From NCBI GenBank assembly GCA_001002135.1, contig LCLP01000003.1, positions 1 through 38,413 of the forward strand: a stretch of 38,413 bases of DNA. Reading direction: 5' to 3'. Every line of letters starts with the position of its first letter. The stretch's first letter is position 1. The notes beneath the pieces are model-generated. The model was not told where the DNA came from, made no database searches, and saw only the letters and a program-made list of their open reading frames with translations. The translations under genes were made by a program, and so were the position numbers. This stretch comes from Candidatus Pacebacteria bacterium GW2011_GWA1_46_10. GTDB lineage: Bacteria; Patescibacteriota; Microgenomatia; UBA1400; PJMF01. Below are positions 19,643-26,485 of the stretch, piece after piece.

Positions 19643-19651
19643 TTATCCACA
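19643..19651 (+). other. Perfect DnaA-box consensus 9-mer (isolated)
   Basis: TTATCCACA matches the E. coli-type DnaA box exactly. A variant, TTTTCCACA, lies at 22102-22110. No cluster of boxes was found, so this alone does not define an origin. Confidence 0.4.
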
Positions 19652-19712
19652 GCCAGCAAAGAAAAAGTCATACAAAATTAGATTGATATACCAGAGAAAA
19701 TATTGAAAACCC

Positions 19713-19747
19713 GATATTAGCAGAAATAGAGGTTATCTGCTAATGTC
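19713..19747. repeat. Strong stem-loop with 12-bp arms
   Basis: GATATTAGCAGA and TCTGCTAATGTC pair over 12 positions with one G:U wobble around an 11-nt loop. On the minus strand it is followed by GGGTTTTC and more T runs, so it may end transcription coming from the recombinase gene. A recombinase binding site is an alternative. Confidence 0.55.
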
Positions 19748-20027
19748 CTAGAGTAATTCTATTGCGAGAAAGCAGCGAAGTAGGGAATAACCGATCATTT
19801 AACCCGTTCACAACAATAGTTTGTCCGTTCATGCCAACCCAAAATCAAAAAGGAGCGTGTTTTTCCACTCTTCGTTTGTTAACGATCGCCGACCAGCGAT
19901 TTTTATCACCTCACGGGACTTGCTGTCGTCCTCACATCACTTTAATTTAAACAATCGAAATATATATTAATAGTATTAATATACTATAAAAAATATCAAA
20001 TACTTTTTTAATATAAATCAATATGTA

Positions 20028-20966
20028 CTATTGTACTTTAGAATGATGTTTTTGATGCACTTTTTTCAACTGTGGTTGGGTGACGTGGGTGTAAATCTGA
20101 GTGGTGGCGATGTTTTTGTGCCCCAACATTTCCTGGACATCTCGTAAACCGGCGCCGTTACTGAGTAAATCAGTCGCGAAACTATGACGAATGCCATGCG
20201 GCGAGAGTTTAATTGGTAGGTGAGCCCGCCGACTATAACGATCCACCAGTCGCTGCACACTTCTGGTGGTCAGCCTCATTTCCTCCCCATCGGCCAGCAG
20301 ATCAGGTTTTTGACCGGCAAAACGGATAAAGATCGGCCGCCAGTTGTCTTCCCGAGAGTTGAGCCAACGAGTTAGCCATTCTGCGGCCTTATCACTCAAA
20401 AATACTACTCGAGGTCGGCGGCCTTTGCCGATCACCCCAAACTCACGCCGGTCGATATCGATCTGATCTCGGTTTAACTTGACTAATTCGCTGACCCGTA
20501 GCCCAGTGGAAAACAGCACTTCCAACATCGCTCGATCACGCAAACCCTGCGGCTTGGCAAGATCCGGCATCTCGAGTAAACGCTGAATTTTTTCGGCGGA
20601 GACAAACTTCATTGGGATTGATTCTGACTTGGGTAACTCCACCTTTTCCGGATGTAGCACTGGCGCGTCGTTTTTCACCAACCACTTGAGCCAGCTACGA
20701 AGGGCAATAATATAGTAGCTTTGGGTCTTTTTGGACAGTGTTCTGCCTTGATCATCAGCAAAACGCGCCAAGTAAACCCGGTATTTGCGCAAAACGTCTG
20801 GATCAAGCTCCTTGAGGTCAGTGTGACCGGCAGCCTCGAACCAGTCGATAAACCGACGGAGATAATGGCCATAATTGCGCACCGTCAACGGACTTAAGTT
20901 GCGTTCCACCTCGAGTGACTCGAGGAAATCGATCATGCTGGGGGAGGGCGCGGTCGAAATTGGCAT
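20028..20966 (-). CDS. Xer-type tyrosine recombinase
   Basis: 312 aa, the size of XerC/XerD. The N-terminal SAM-like domain (about 10-100) has LSPLTVRNYGHYLRRFIDW. The catalytic domain shows the full set: R157 (TGLRVSEL), K181 (GKGRRPR), H257 and R260 (SPHGIRHSFAT), H283 (LGHKN) and nucleophile Y292 (TQIYTHV). The usual role is resolving chromosome dimers at dif, but integration or other site-specific roles are possible. The start has TAGGAACGT before ATG and a promoter upstream. It stands alone between two long non-coding stretches. Whether it is XerC or XerD cannot be told from sequence. Confidence 0.92.
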   Translation of the reverse strand: MPISTAPSPSMIDFLESLEVERNLSPLTVRNYGHYLRRFIDWFEAAGHTDLKELDPDVLRKYRVYLARFADDQGRTLSKKTQSYYIIALRSWLKWLVKNDAPVLHPEKVELPKSESIPMKFVSAEKIQRLLEMPDLAKPQGLRDRAMLEVLFSTGLRVSELVKLNRDQIDIDRREFGVIGKGRRPRVVFLSDKAAEWLTRWLNSREDNWRPIFIRFAGQKPDLLADGEEMRLTTRSVQRLVDRYSRRAHLPIKLSPHGIRHSFATDLLSNGAGLRDVQEMLGHKNIATTQIYTHVTQPQLKKVHQKHHSKVQ

Positions 20967-20981
20967 ACGTTCCTACCCCCA

Positions 20982-21010
20982 ATAGTAGAAGAAAAGCCAC
21001 CAACCGTCAA
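20982..21010 (-). promoter_or_regulatory. Sigma70-type promoter of the tyrosine recombinase gene
   Basis: On the minus strand, TTGACG (21010-21005) and TACTAT (20987-20982) are separated by exactly 17 bp. The start codon lies 15 bp further, after a TAGGA ribosome binding site. Confidence 0.7.
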
Positions 21011-21279
21011 AAATAAATAAGAAAATAGTGTAAAAAGACCGCTAAATAGGTGAGAATACTATAAGTCATTGTCAGACAGGCGAGTCAGCTGCTAAAACCA
21101 ATAAGTCAAGATTCTCTCGGGCAGATCAACTAAAAATGTATGACACTTTTTCGGTTTCATACCTTTTAACTCGATAATTCTGCCGAAAAAGCGGCTTGAG
21201 GCGCTAATTTAAATTCTGGTAACCGACAGGTCGCCTTTTGCTTATGGTCAAAAAAGTTATTTTGCCCATCCTATTTTTT

Positions 21280-21303
21280 GAATATAGCAATTTTGCTATA
21301 TTC
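21280..21303. promoter_or_regulatory. Perfect 11-bp inverted repeat, candidate operator (TATAGCA type)
   Basis: GAATATAGCAA and TTGCTATATTC are perfect arms around TT. Two related sites occur upstream of folD (30682-30726). The size and symmetry suit a dimeric helix-turn-helix repressor. Confidence 0.5.
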
Positions 21304-21415
21304 CATTTTGAGAGCGTTGAGACAAATAACTTACCGTCACTTTGCTACTCACTAATCATTCAGTTTGCCATCTATTTCCAAGCCCATGAGCGCCCCAAAA
21401 ACGGCTGATTCCCGG

Positions 21416-21439
21416 TTAAACGAGCCATTGGTCGTTTAA
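21416..21439. repeat. Perfect 8-bp inverted repeat
   Basis: TTAAACGA and TCGTTTAA flank the 8-bp spacer GCCATTGG. The arm and spacer lengths fit a regulator site or a short recombinase-type site; no assignment is possible. Confidence 0.5.
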
Positions 21440-21446
21440 GTTAATT

Positions 21447-21464
21447 AGATTGATGTATCAATCT
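21447..21464. repeat. Perfect 8-bp inverted repeat followed by T-rich sequence
   Basis: AGATTGAT and ATCAATCT are separated by GT and followed by TTATTT on the plus strand. In RNA this would be a 7-bp stem with loop TGTA. No gene lies upstream on the plus strand that would need a terminator. Confidence 0.45.
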
Positions 21465-21713
21465 TTATTTCCAAAACGAGCACCACGGCCACGGCCAGGC
21501 AAAAAAAGCTTCTGCCAGACTACACCAGAGAAAAAACCCTGGTCAACCACAACGGGGCAACCATAAAATCCAGATCATACCAGGCTAAAATTGAGCCTCG
21601 GCCAAACTCAAGAATAATAAGCTGAAAATAAAGAGCAGAGTAATTGAAATAATAGTCTCGGGAACAGGGGAGAAACAACTCAATTTCAGGGGAAAACGGG
21701 CCAAGAGTCAAAC

Positions 21714-21736
21714 CAGGCAGGCTCTAGCCTAGCCTG
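21714..21736. repeat. Hairpin built from CAGGC/GCCTG words
   Basis: CAGGCAGGCT and AGCCTAGCCTG pair with one bulged base around CT. It is one of several places in this gap where the AGCC/GGCT word appears in inverted orientation. Confidence 0.45.
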
Positions 21737-22335
21737 ACATTACGTCGTAAAAGTTATATTGTGCGACATAATTGGCCAGGCTTGTTTGGGCAGGTCGCTA
21801 ATAAAAGGGAGGGGTGTTACCCTTCTCTATTGAAGTGTAAAAACAATCATTCTTTTTATTTCTCCCCATAATTCCACACTGCCCTCAAAAGAGAGCCATC
21901 TCACTAAAGGAGCCAAAAACGGCCATTCGGGTTTTTTGTGCTTTCTTCCTCGGGACTTGGATGTTCCTAGTCCAGGCTAAACCAGGTTAGTTTATTCTTG
22001 CAACATCCCGGCAGATGAAGCAGTAGTGCTGTATAAAACTATATCACTTAGCCTGGTATTGTCCTATAACTTTTTCACGGGTAACCCTATAACAAGTTGA
22101 GTTTTCCACAATGTATCAAACTATATCATCTTCCCCTTTTCTCCCTGGTCCACTGCCCCATTTCTTAGTGCCACTACCCTATTTCTTTGCTGTATCAATG
22201 TTTTTTTCGTAAATTGCAGTCAAAAATAAGTTATATTTCTAATCTGGAAAAACAATATCACTCGAGAAACTTTTCCTTCCTCAAAACCCGGCTTCAAGCC
22301 TAGTTTCCTCTAGTCCACCCTCCCCTTAACCAAAA

Positions 22336-22356
22336 TTAGCCTGGATTCCAGGCTAA
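22336..22356 (-). terminator. Hairpin terminator after the 22379 gene, made of the CCAGGCTAA word
   Basis: TTAGCCTGG and CCAGGCTAA form a perfect 9-bp stem with a 3-nt loop. Read on the minus strand, TTTTGG follows, so it can end transcription of the gene that stops at 22379. It is also the only place where two copies of the repeated 9-mer face each other. Confidence 0.55.
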
Positions 22357-22378
22357 AAATCAGCGTTTTTTGACGCGT

Positions 22379-22900
22379 TTATCTTGGGTGATTAAATTCA
22401 CTATCCTCGGCCAGTTTGCTGGTCAAAAATTCTACCACTGCTGCTTGTTCTGACAGGTCTTGATGCCCTTTCAGTTTGCCTAGAATAATAAACACAGCAT
22501 TTACCTCCGTGGTTAAAATCTGATTTTTACTCAATTTTCTGCGAATATCGGGTTTATTGAGTCCTTCAGCCAAGGCCTCAGCCAAGGATGGGTTGTGATG
22601 TACTATCAGTGCATCACGGATGGCTTGAATCAGTAAGCGAGCGGCGCGGTGGGGTTTGGTGCGCGGATCTTCTAAAGACTTTGGATTAGACAAATGACTA
22701 ATGGCATCGATAGCCTTGAGCATATCTCCTTGGTTTCCCCGAGCCAAAAGCTCTTGCAAGGCTTGGTCATCAACAGCCAAGACCGACGCTGCCGTTGTCT
22801 CTTTCACTTGTTTGGGATTACTTGGTGGAAAAACGTCGCCAACGACGCCGTCAAAACCAATAGCTAAACCGGAATATAAATGATGTTCTCTGTTCCACAT
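22379..22900 (-). CDS. Uncharacterised soluble helical protein
   Basis: 173 aa, ATG start, with AGGA 12 bp upstream. I do not recognise the family. The sequence is rich in Ala, Leu, Glu and Lys and appears mostly helical from about residue 38 to the end. There are no membrane segments, signal peptide, Cys residues or nucleotide-binding motif. Phrases such as LLARGNQGDMLKAIDAISHL and AVVEFLTSKLAED suggest helical repeats, possibly a HEAT- or TPR-like scaffold, but this is weak. Codon composition looks like its neighbours. It follows the membrane-protein gene at 22951 by 50 bp in the same direction and is followed by a hairpin terminator, so it is probably the last gene of a transcript. Confidence 0.6.
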   Translation of the reverse strand: MWNREHHLYSGLAIGFDGVVGDVFPPSNPKQVKETTAASVLAVDDQALQELLARGNQGDMLKAIDAISHLSNPKSLEDPRTKPHRAARLLIQAIRDALIVHHNPSLAEALAEGLNKPDIRRKLSKNQILTTEVNAVFIILGKLKGHQDLSEQAAVVEFLTSKLAEDSEFNHPR

Positions 22901-22950
22901 ACGAAATAGATCCTATCATATCTAAACAAAACAACAAAGATGAATTTTGG

Positions 22951-23718
22951 TTATTTCCAAGGAAACAGGATTAAAAAGATTACCCCGAGAAAAATCGCCA
23001 CCAGCGAGTATTCATTGGCCGTGTTTTGGAATAAGCGCTCCCGCAGCTGGCTCTGCAAAACCCCCAGCCCAATATACAACACCCCCATTACCAAGAGTGC
23101 CACGTGCCAAGCCGGCAGCGGAATCCATGAAAACAGCGTCACTAACTCCACCAAAATCAACGTCAGTAAAATCGTGAAATTGAGAATTTTGCTGCTGATA
23201 AACGGCTCGAGTTTAATCGACCAAAGACCCATCATAATCAGTGGAAAGTGAACTAACCCCACCAACAGCGCGTTCCAATAAAATGGCAGTCGTAGGGAGA
23301 AGATAGCATTCGTGGTCAACATGGATGTAAACAAGCTGAAAAACAGGCCTACAGCGTGAGCAGCATACAAAAGCTGGATGGTTCTCCCTTTGGCAACTGA
23401 GAAAATATTGTTGGTCAAAAACAAACCATACATGCCTCCGCCGAACAAACCCAAGATTAAAACCCGAGTCACCAGGGCACCCGGCAGAAGAAAATAAAAC
23501 AAAGACACCGAGCCGGCATACAAGGCCGGAAATGGCAAAATAGTCAACCACTCGTGAGGTTGAAGATCATCAGCCAAGGCCCAAGCAGACACCAAATACG
23601 TCACCAGCACAAACACTCCTAACCCCCAGTAGCGCCACTCCAAACCGATATATTGAACCAGCAACAATCCCAAACTCAAGACCGCTGAAGCCAAGACAAA
23701 TTTCTCTCTGCGCCGCAT
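22951..23718 (-). CDS. Polytopic membrane protein of unknown function
   Basis: 255 aa from ATG 23718, which has AGGGAAT before it and begins 5 bp after the yebC stop. The track start at 23754 would overlap yebC. About seven or eight hydrophobic helices span the protein, beginning FVLASAVLSLGLLLVQYIGLEW and ending with YSLVAIFLGVIFLILFPW. No transporter or enzyme motif is recognised. Similar conserved polytopic proteins next to yebC are plausible in CPR genomes, but I cannot name a family. Likely co-transcribed with yebC. Confidence 0.75.
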   Translation of the reverse strand: MRRREKFVLASAVLSLGLLLVQYIGLEWRYWGLGVFVLVTYLVSAWALADDLQPHEWLTILPFPALYAGSVSLFYFLLPGALVTRVLILGLFGGGMYGLFLTNNIFSVAKGRTIQLLYAAHAVGLFFSLFTSMLTTNAIFSLRLPFYWNALLVGLVHFPLIMMGLWSIKLEPFISSKILNFTILLTLILVELVTLFSWIPLPAWHVALLVMGVLYIGLGVLQSQLRERLFQNTANEYSLVAIFLGVIFLILFPWK

Positions 23719-23723
23719 ATTCC

Positions 23724-24284
23724 CTACTCTTTCCCTTCCCATTCCCCTGTACAAAAAACTTCCTCAACGTCATCATGTTCGTTCAACACATCCAGGATTT
23801 TTTGCAGTTGTTCTTGTTGGTTTGAGTCGGTGATCGGAAACGGCATAGTGGTAATATATCCCCCATCATTTCCTCGAGTAAACATATACATCACTGACCC
23901 CGGAGCGCCAATCGAACCACCAAAGCGAGAAAAAATCTCTCTGATTTCACTGGTGGTACGATTAGCATTATTGGTGACAGCTACCACCAAAAATCCTGCT
24001 CCACCTGGCCCATAGCCTTCGTAGCTGATTTCACGCAGCTCACCACCCACTCCCTTCCCTAAACCCACGTCAATTGCTCGCTGGATCTTCTCTTTGGGCA
24101 TGTTTTCCGCCCTGGCTTTCTCCAAAAGCGTTCGGAGAGTGGCGTTATGCTGTGGATCGCCAGAACCACCCTCTTTGACCGCGATCCGAATTTGGCGGGC
24201 TAATTGGCCAAAAATCTTGCCCTTCTTGGCGTCGACCTTGGCTTTCTGGTTTTTGATGTTATGCCACTTGCTGTGACCGGCCAT
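23724..24284 (-). CDS. yebC: YebC/PmpR (TACO1) family protein, shortened
   Basis: 186 aa, good ribosome binding site (AAAGGGTG). The first two thirds are canonical: AGHSKWHNIKNQKAKVDAKK, NMPKEKIQRAI, YEGYGPGGAGFLVVAVTNN and NRTTSEIREIFSRFGG. YebC proteins have been described both as transcription regulators and as factors that help ribosomes through difficult peptide stretches. The usual length is 235-250 aa. Here the segment after GSVMYMF lacks about 60 residues, including the LEAGA..D stretch, then resumes at the C-terminal DVLNEHDDVEEVF. The reading frame is intact, so this is an internal shortening and not a broken gene. The membrane-protein gene at 23718 follows. Confidence 0.92.
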   Translation of the reverse strand: MAGHSKWHNIKNQKAKVDAKKGKIFGQLARQIRIAVKEGGSGDPQHNATLRTLLEKARAENMPKEKIQRAIDVGLGKGVGGELREISYEGYGPGGAGFLVVAVTNNANRTTSEIREIFSRFGGSIGAPGSVMYMFTRGNDGGYITTMPFPITDSNQQEQLQKILDVLNEHDDVEEVFCTGEWEGKE

Positions 24285-24341
24285 AATTCACACCCTTTCT
24301 CGTCTTCTTCCTAGGCCAAATTGTAGGCGGTAACTTTCAGG

Positions 24342-24370
24342 TTGACAATACATGAGGCTGCCAGTAATAT
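24342..24370 (+). promoter_or_regulatory. Near-consensus sigma70 promoter of the TPR gene
   Basis: TTGACA (24342-24347), a 17-bp spacer and TAATAT (24365-24370) form a near-perfect promoter. The ORF track used the TTG of the -35 box as a start codon. Transcription should begin near 24377, before ATG 24396. Confidence 0.8.
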
Positions 24371-24395
24371 CCTTGGGCAAGCAAGCGACATATTC

Positions 24396-25148
24396 ATGAA
24401 AAAATACGCCACTCTCGTTCAAGAAGCCATCAGCGCAGCCAAAAACCAAGATTGGGAAGAAGCCGTCGAGATTAATACCGAGCTCCTTTCACGGTCAGAA
24501 AACGATCTGGGCGCCATGAACCGTCTTGGGTTAGCTTACATGCACCTCAAAAAACCGGTCAAAGCACGCCAGGCTTTTAAAGCGGTACTGGAAAAAGACA
24601 AGTCCAATCTGATCGCTCGCAAACATTTAGCGAATCTCAAAAATAAAAGTGTCGCCACCGCTCCCCTTTCCAATACCTACTTCATTGAAGAACCAGGGAA
24701 AACCAAAATTACCGAACTGCATCGACTCGCCCGCAAGGATGTGCTTTCCAAACTGCGTGTCGGCCAAACCTGCAAGATTTTCGTCAAAAAAGATAAATAC
24801 ATCTCCGTAGAAACAGAAGATGGTAAATACATTGGGGCTCTGCCCGATGATCTTTCCTATCGACTGAATAAACTGATCAGACGCGGTAACGAATACGCTT
24901 GCCTGATTCACTCGTTTGCCGACAACAACTGCAGTGTGCACCTGCGGGAAGTAAGAACCTCGCCTAAAAACAAGCACCTCCAGTCTTTCCCAGTTAGTAA
25001 AACCAGCACTACTTCTACCCCGGCCAACATTGATGAGGAGTTTTTGATTGAAGACGATATCCCAGTAGAAACGGGTGAACAGGAAGACGACCGTAACGAC
25101 GATTTTGAAGATACTCTCGAGAAAATCAACAAGGGTGAAGACTATTAA
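24396..25148 (+). CDS. TPR-containing protein with acidic tail
   Basis: 250 aa from ATG 24396; the 18 extra codons in the track are promoter DNA. The N-terminal 85 residues hold tetratricopeptide-like helices (EAISAAKNQDWEEAVEINTELL, LGAMNRLGLAYMHLKKPVKARQAF, LARKHLANLK-type spacing). A middle region (about 110-195) has beta-rich character: VGQTCKIFVKKDKYISVET, GKYIGALPDDL and CLIHSFADNNCSVHLREV, perhaps an OB-like or small-barrel domain. The tail is strongly acidic (EQEDDRNDDFEDT). TPRs bind other proteins; an adaptor role linked to RNA or translation is speculation. It is transcribed alone, divergent from yebC. Confidence 0.75.
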   Translation: MKKYATLVQEAISAAKNQDWEEAVEINTELLSRSENDLGAMNRLGLAYMHLKKPVKARQAFKAVLEKDKSNLIARKHLANLKNKSVATAPLSNTYFIEEPGKTKITELHRLARKDVLSKLRVGQTCKIFVKKDKYISVETEDGKYIGALPDDLSYRLNKLIRRGNEYACLIHSFADNNCSVHLREVRTSPKNKHLQSFPVSKTSTTSTPANIDEEFLIEDDIPVETGEQEDDRNDDFEDTLEKINKGEDY

Positions 25149-25176
25149 TCCCTTCCTCTAGTCAGGTTTCTTAAGC

Positions 25177-25743
25177 TCAGTTAGCCAAATCATTGCCCAA
25201 ACGCACCACTAAATCAGCGCGATGACGAATAGTTTCCTCAGTATTCACCTGCTTCTCCACTCCCCCCGGCACTAATTTTTCCAGTTTCTCTATCACCAAC
25301 CGACAATCGGGCAAAAATGGGTCGGCGAATAGGACGGTGGTTCTTGCCACTGACGTGTCGTCGCTGGTAGTTCGTACTACTCGGAAATGGTGGCTTTCCA
25401 GCAAGCTAGCAATCCGACCAGCCAAACCTGCTAATGGGGTGGTATTAATGAGCGCGACCGTGCAAGTTGACTGCTCACTCCCATAGTTGAGTTGCTCAAA
25501 AACGGGCGATGGTAATGACGTTAGCGGCTCGTGTATCACATAGTCAGTGCGTTGGTCAAAAACCAGCGCTAACCAAGCTACCTTCTGTGGGAACGACACC
25601 TGGCGATTACTGAGTAAATGGCGCAGTAAAAAAGCCTGAAAACGGGTTTTACTCGTGAGATCGAGGGTAGTTACATCTGCGTGCCACAATTCATCTAATA
25701 AAACACCAATGGAAAGGCTCACGGCGGAGCGAATATATGGCAA
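25177..25743 (-). CDS. LytR_C-type domain protein, probably the 3' part of a frame-disrupted gene
   Basis: 188 aa as called, from a TTG preceded by TTGAGGG. Residues about 93-188 resemble the LytR C-terminal domain: TVALINTTPLAGLAGRIASLLESHHFRVV at the start and ADLVVRLGNDLAN at the end. This domain is found after LCP (cell-wall ligase) domains or alone on membrane-anchored proteins. The frame stays open upstream to 25815 and reads plausible protein (FQAVYPLLVLEGKELPYI), overlapping the ORF that supplies the membrane anchor. This suggests one ancestral gene split by a frameshift, or two genes coupled by reinitiation. The LCP-like middle part seems reduced. Confidence 0.6.
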   Translation of the reverse strand: MPYIRSAVSLSIGVLLDELWHADVTTLDLTSKTRFQAFLLRHLLSNRQVSFPQKVAWLALVFDQRTDYVIHEPLTSLPSPVFEQLNYGSEQSTCTVALINTTPLAGLAGRIASLLESHHFRVVRTTSDDTSVARTTVLFADPFLPDCRLVIEKLEKLVPGGVEKQVNTEETIRHRADLVVRLGNDLAN

Positions 25744-25753
25744 CTCTTTTCCC

Positions 25754-25939
25754 TCAAGAACTAAGAGTGGATAGACAGCCTGAAACCAAATCCGACCACT
25801 GCAGTGTGCGCAGCATCAGCCAACCAAGTAAAACCACCGCGACTAATATCACTGGCATAATCACCCATTTGAAAAGAGGGAATGACTGCTTTGACCGCGC
25901 ACGAGTTTTACTGAGGGCAGCACCAACAAAATCTTTCAC
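25754..25939 (-). CDS. Short membrane-anchor ORF upstream of the LytR_C ORF
   Basis: 61 aa from GTG 25939: a basic N-terminus (KTRARSKQ) then one membrane helix (VIMPVILVAVVLLGWLMLR). The stop codon TGA sits in the sequence TTCTTGAGGG. The next ORF, in the +1 frame, begins 10 bp later and is open through this region. A TATAAT box is 6 bp before the GTG and no Shine-Dalgarno is seen. It probably represents the N-terminal anchor of the LytR_C protein. Confidence 0.55.
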   Translation of the reverse strand: MKDFVGAALSKTRARSKQSFPLFKWVIMPVILVAVVLLGWLMLRTLQWSDLVSGCLSTLSS

Positions 25940-25945
25940 GGGTTT

Positions 25946-25951
25946 ATTATA
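25946..25951 (-). promoter_or_regulatory. -10 box (TATAAT) six bases before the GTG of the membrane-anchor ORF
   Basis: The minus strand reads TATAAT AAACCC GTG just downstream of tsf. No convincing -35 is visible. The distance implies a leaderless transcript. Confidence 0.5.
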
Positions 25952-25956
25952 GGGAG

Positions 25957-26415
25957 TTACTCGCCGATTTTATAACGGATAAAGCGGCTGACCACCATTT
26001 TTTCGCCGATCTTGCCACTGAGGGCTTTAATTAAGCGTTCAACGGTCTGCCCGCCGTCACGGATATATTCCTGAGCCATCAATTCTTTGACGTCTTTGGG
26101 GTTCATCGAGGCTACTTGCATGGCGATTTCATTAGCCAATTTTCTAAATTCGGAGTTTTGGGCCACAAAGTCCGTCTCACAGACCAGTTCAACGAGACTC
26201 GCTACTTGACCGTTGCCATGCACATAACTGGCCACATAGCCGGTTTTGGTTTCGCGATCAGCGGTCTTCTCGGCTCTAGCCAAACCTTTTTCCTCGACCA
26301 ATTTTTTGGCTTTGGCGTAATCGCCTTTGGCTTCTTCAAGCGCTCTTTTGGCGTCCATTACTCTGGCACCAGTTTCCTCACGTAAGTTTTTGAGCTCATT
26401 CATTGAAAACGACAT
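25957..26415 (-). CDS. tsf: Translation elongation factor Ts (short form)
   Basis: 152 aa. EF-Ts recharges EF-Tu by exchanging GDP for GTP. The UBA-like N-terminal domain (NELKNLREETGARVMDAKRALEEAKGDYAKA) and the core motif ELVCETDFVAQNSEF, including the TDFV residues that contact EF-Tu, are intact. E. coli EF-Ts is 283 aa; this protein keeps one core subdomain and the C-terminal GQTVERLIKALSGKIGEKMVVSRF helix, as in short bacterial and organellar forms. It follows rpsB, the standard gene order. The spacer is a perfect heptamer repeat, and GAGAAG is the only candidate ribosome binding site. Confidence 0.94.
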   Translation of the reverse strand: MSFSMNELKNLREETGARVMDAKRALEEAKGDYAKAKKLVEEKGLARAEKTADRETKTGYVASYVHGNGQVASLVELVCETDFVAQNSEFRKLANEIAMQVASMNPKDVKELMAQEYIRDGGQTVERLIKALSGKIGEKMVVSRFIRYKIGE

Positions 26416-26431
26416 AACTTCTCTTTTTCAA

Positions 26432-26480
26432 CTTTTAACTTTTAACTTTTAACTTTTAACTTTTAACTTTTAACTTTTAA
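26432..26480. repeat. Perfect tandem heptamer, CTTTTAA x7, between rpsB and tsf
   Basis: Seven uninterrupted copies of CTTTTAA (TTAAAAG on the coding strand) fill nearly the whole 70-bp spacer. The word is a clean version of the degenerate heptads in the pilin cluster. Perfect short tandem repeats of this length can change copy number by slippage. Confidence 0.95.
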
Positions 26481-26485
26481 CTGAT

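Larger units (their letters stand above)
19501..20027. other. 527-bp AT-rich spacer with inverted repeats, no credible gene
   Basis: No convincing coding sequence; the 62-aa ORF at 19762 has no family signal, ribosome binding site or typical composition. Contents: a TTGACAC/GTGTCAA pair (19565-19571, 19607-19613), a CCGCTTT/AAAGCGG hairpin (19617-19631), the DnaA-box word TTATCCACA (19643-19651), a strong stem-loop (19713-19747), and an AT-only stretch at 19950-20025 downstream of the recombinase. Confidence 0.7.
21011..22335. other. 1.3-kb non-coding region rich in short repeats
   Basis: No ORF in any frame has gene-like features. I looked for tmRNA, RNase P and SRP RNA landmarks and saw none. 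The region carries CCAGGCTAA (21580, 21972) and its reverse complement (22048). It also has two near-identical 17-mers TGTATMAAACTATATCA (22030-22046, 22112-22128), an 11-mer CCAAAAACGGC twice (21395, 21913), and perfect inverted repeats at 21280, 21416 and 21447. It reads like a dense array of protein-binding or RNA-structure elements. Confidence 0.7.

Noticed and set aside
19762-19950. 62-aa ORF in the tRNA-Ala/xer spacer
   Set aside because: No ribosome binding site, family resemblance or coherent composition; likely chance.
21520-21711. 63-aa minus-strand ORF in the 1.4-kb gap
   Set aside because: No start signal or conserved motif, and it overlaps the repeated non-coding words.
19501-22378. 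Replication origin or terminus at the long gaps near gyrA and xer
   Set aside because: Only two scattered DnaA-like words were found and dnaA/dnaN are not nearby. In lines I sampled on both sides, the plus strand stays C-richer than G, so no skew switch is apparent. A genome-wide skew plot would decide.
20967-22378. tmRNA, RNase P RNA or SRP RNA
   Set aside because: None of their conserved core words were found on either strand by eye; a covariance-model scan would be decisive.
24342-24395. N-terminal 18 codons of the TPR gene in the ORF track
   Set aside because: The TTG start is the -35 element of a TTGACA-N17-TAATAT promoter; ATG 24396 is the proper start.
25754-25760. Programmed +1 frameshift as in prfB
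   Set aside because: The slip site would be TCT-TGA without the known CTT-TGA-C context or an upstream anti-SD stimulator. A plain frameshift or reinitiation explains the data equally well.
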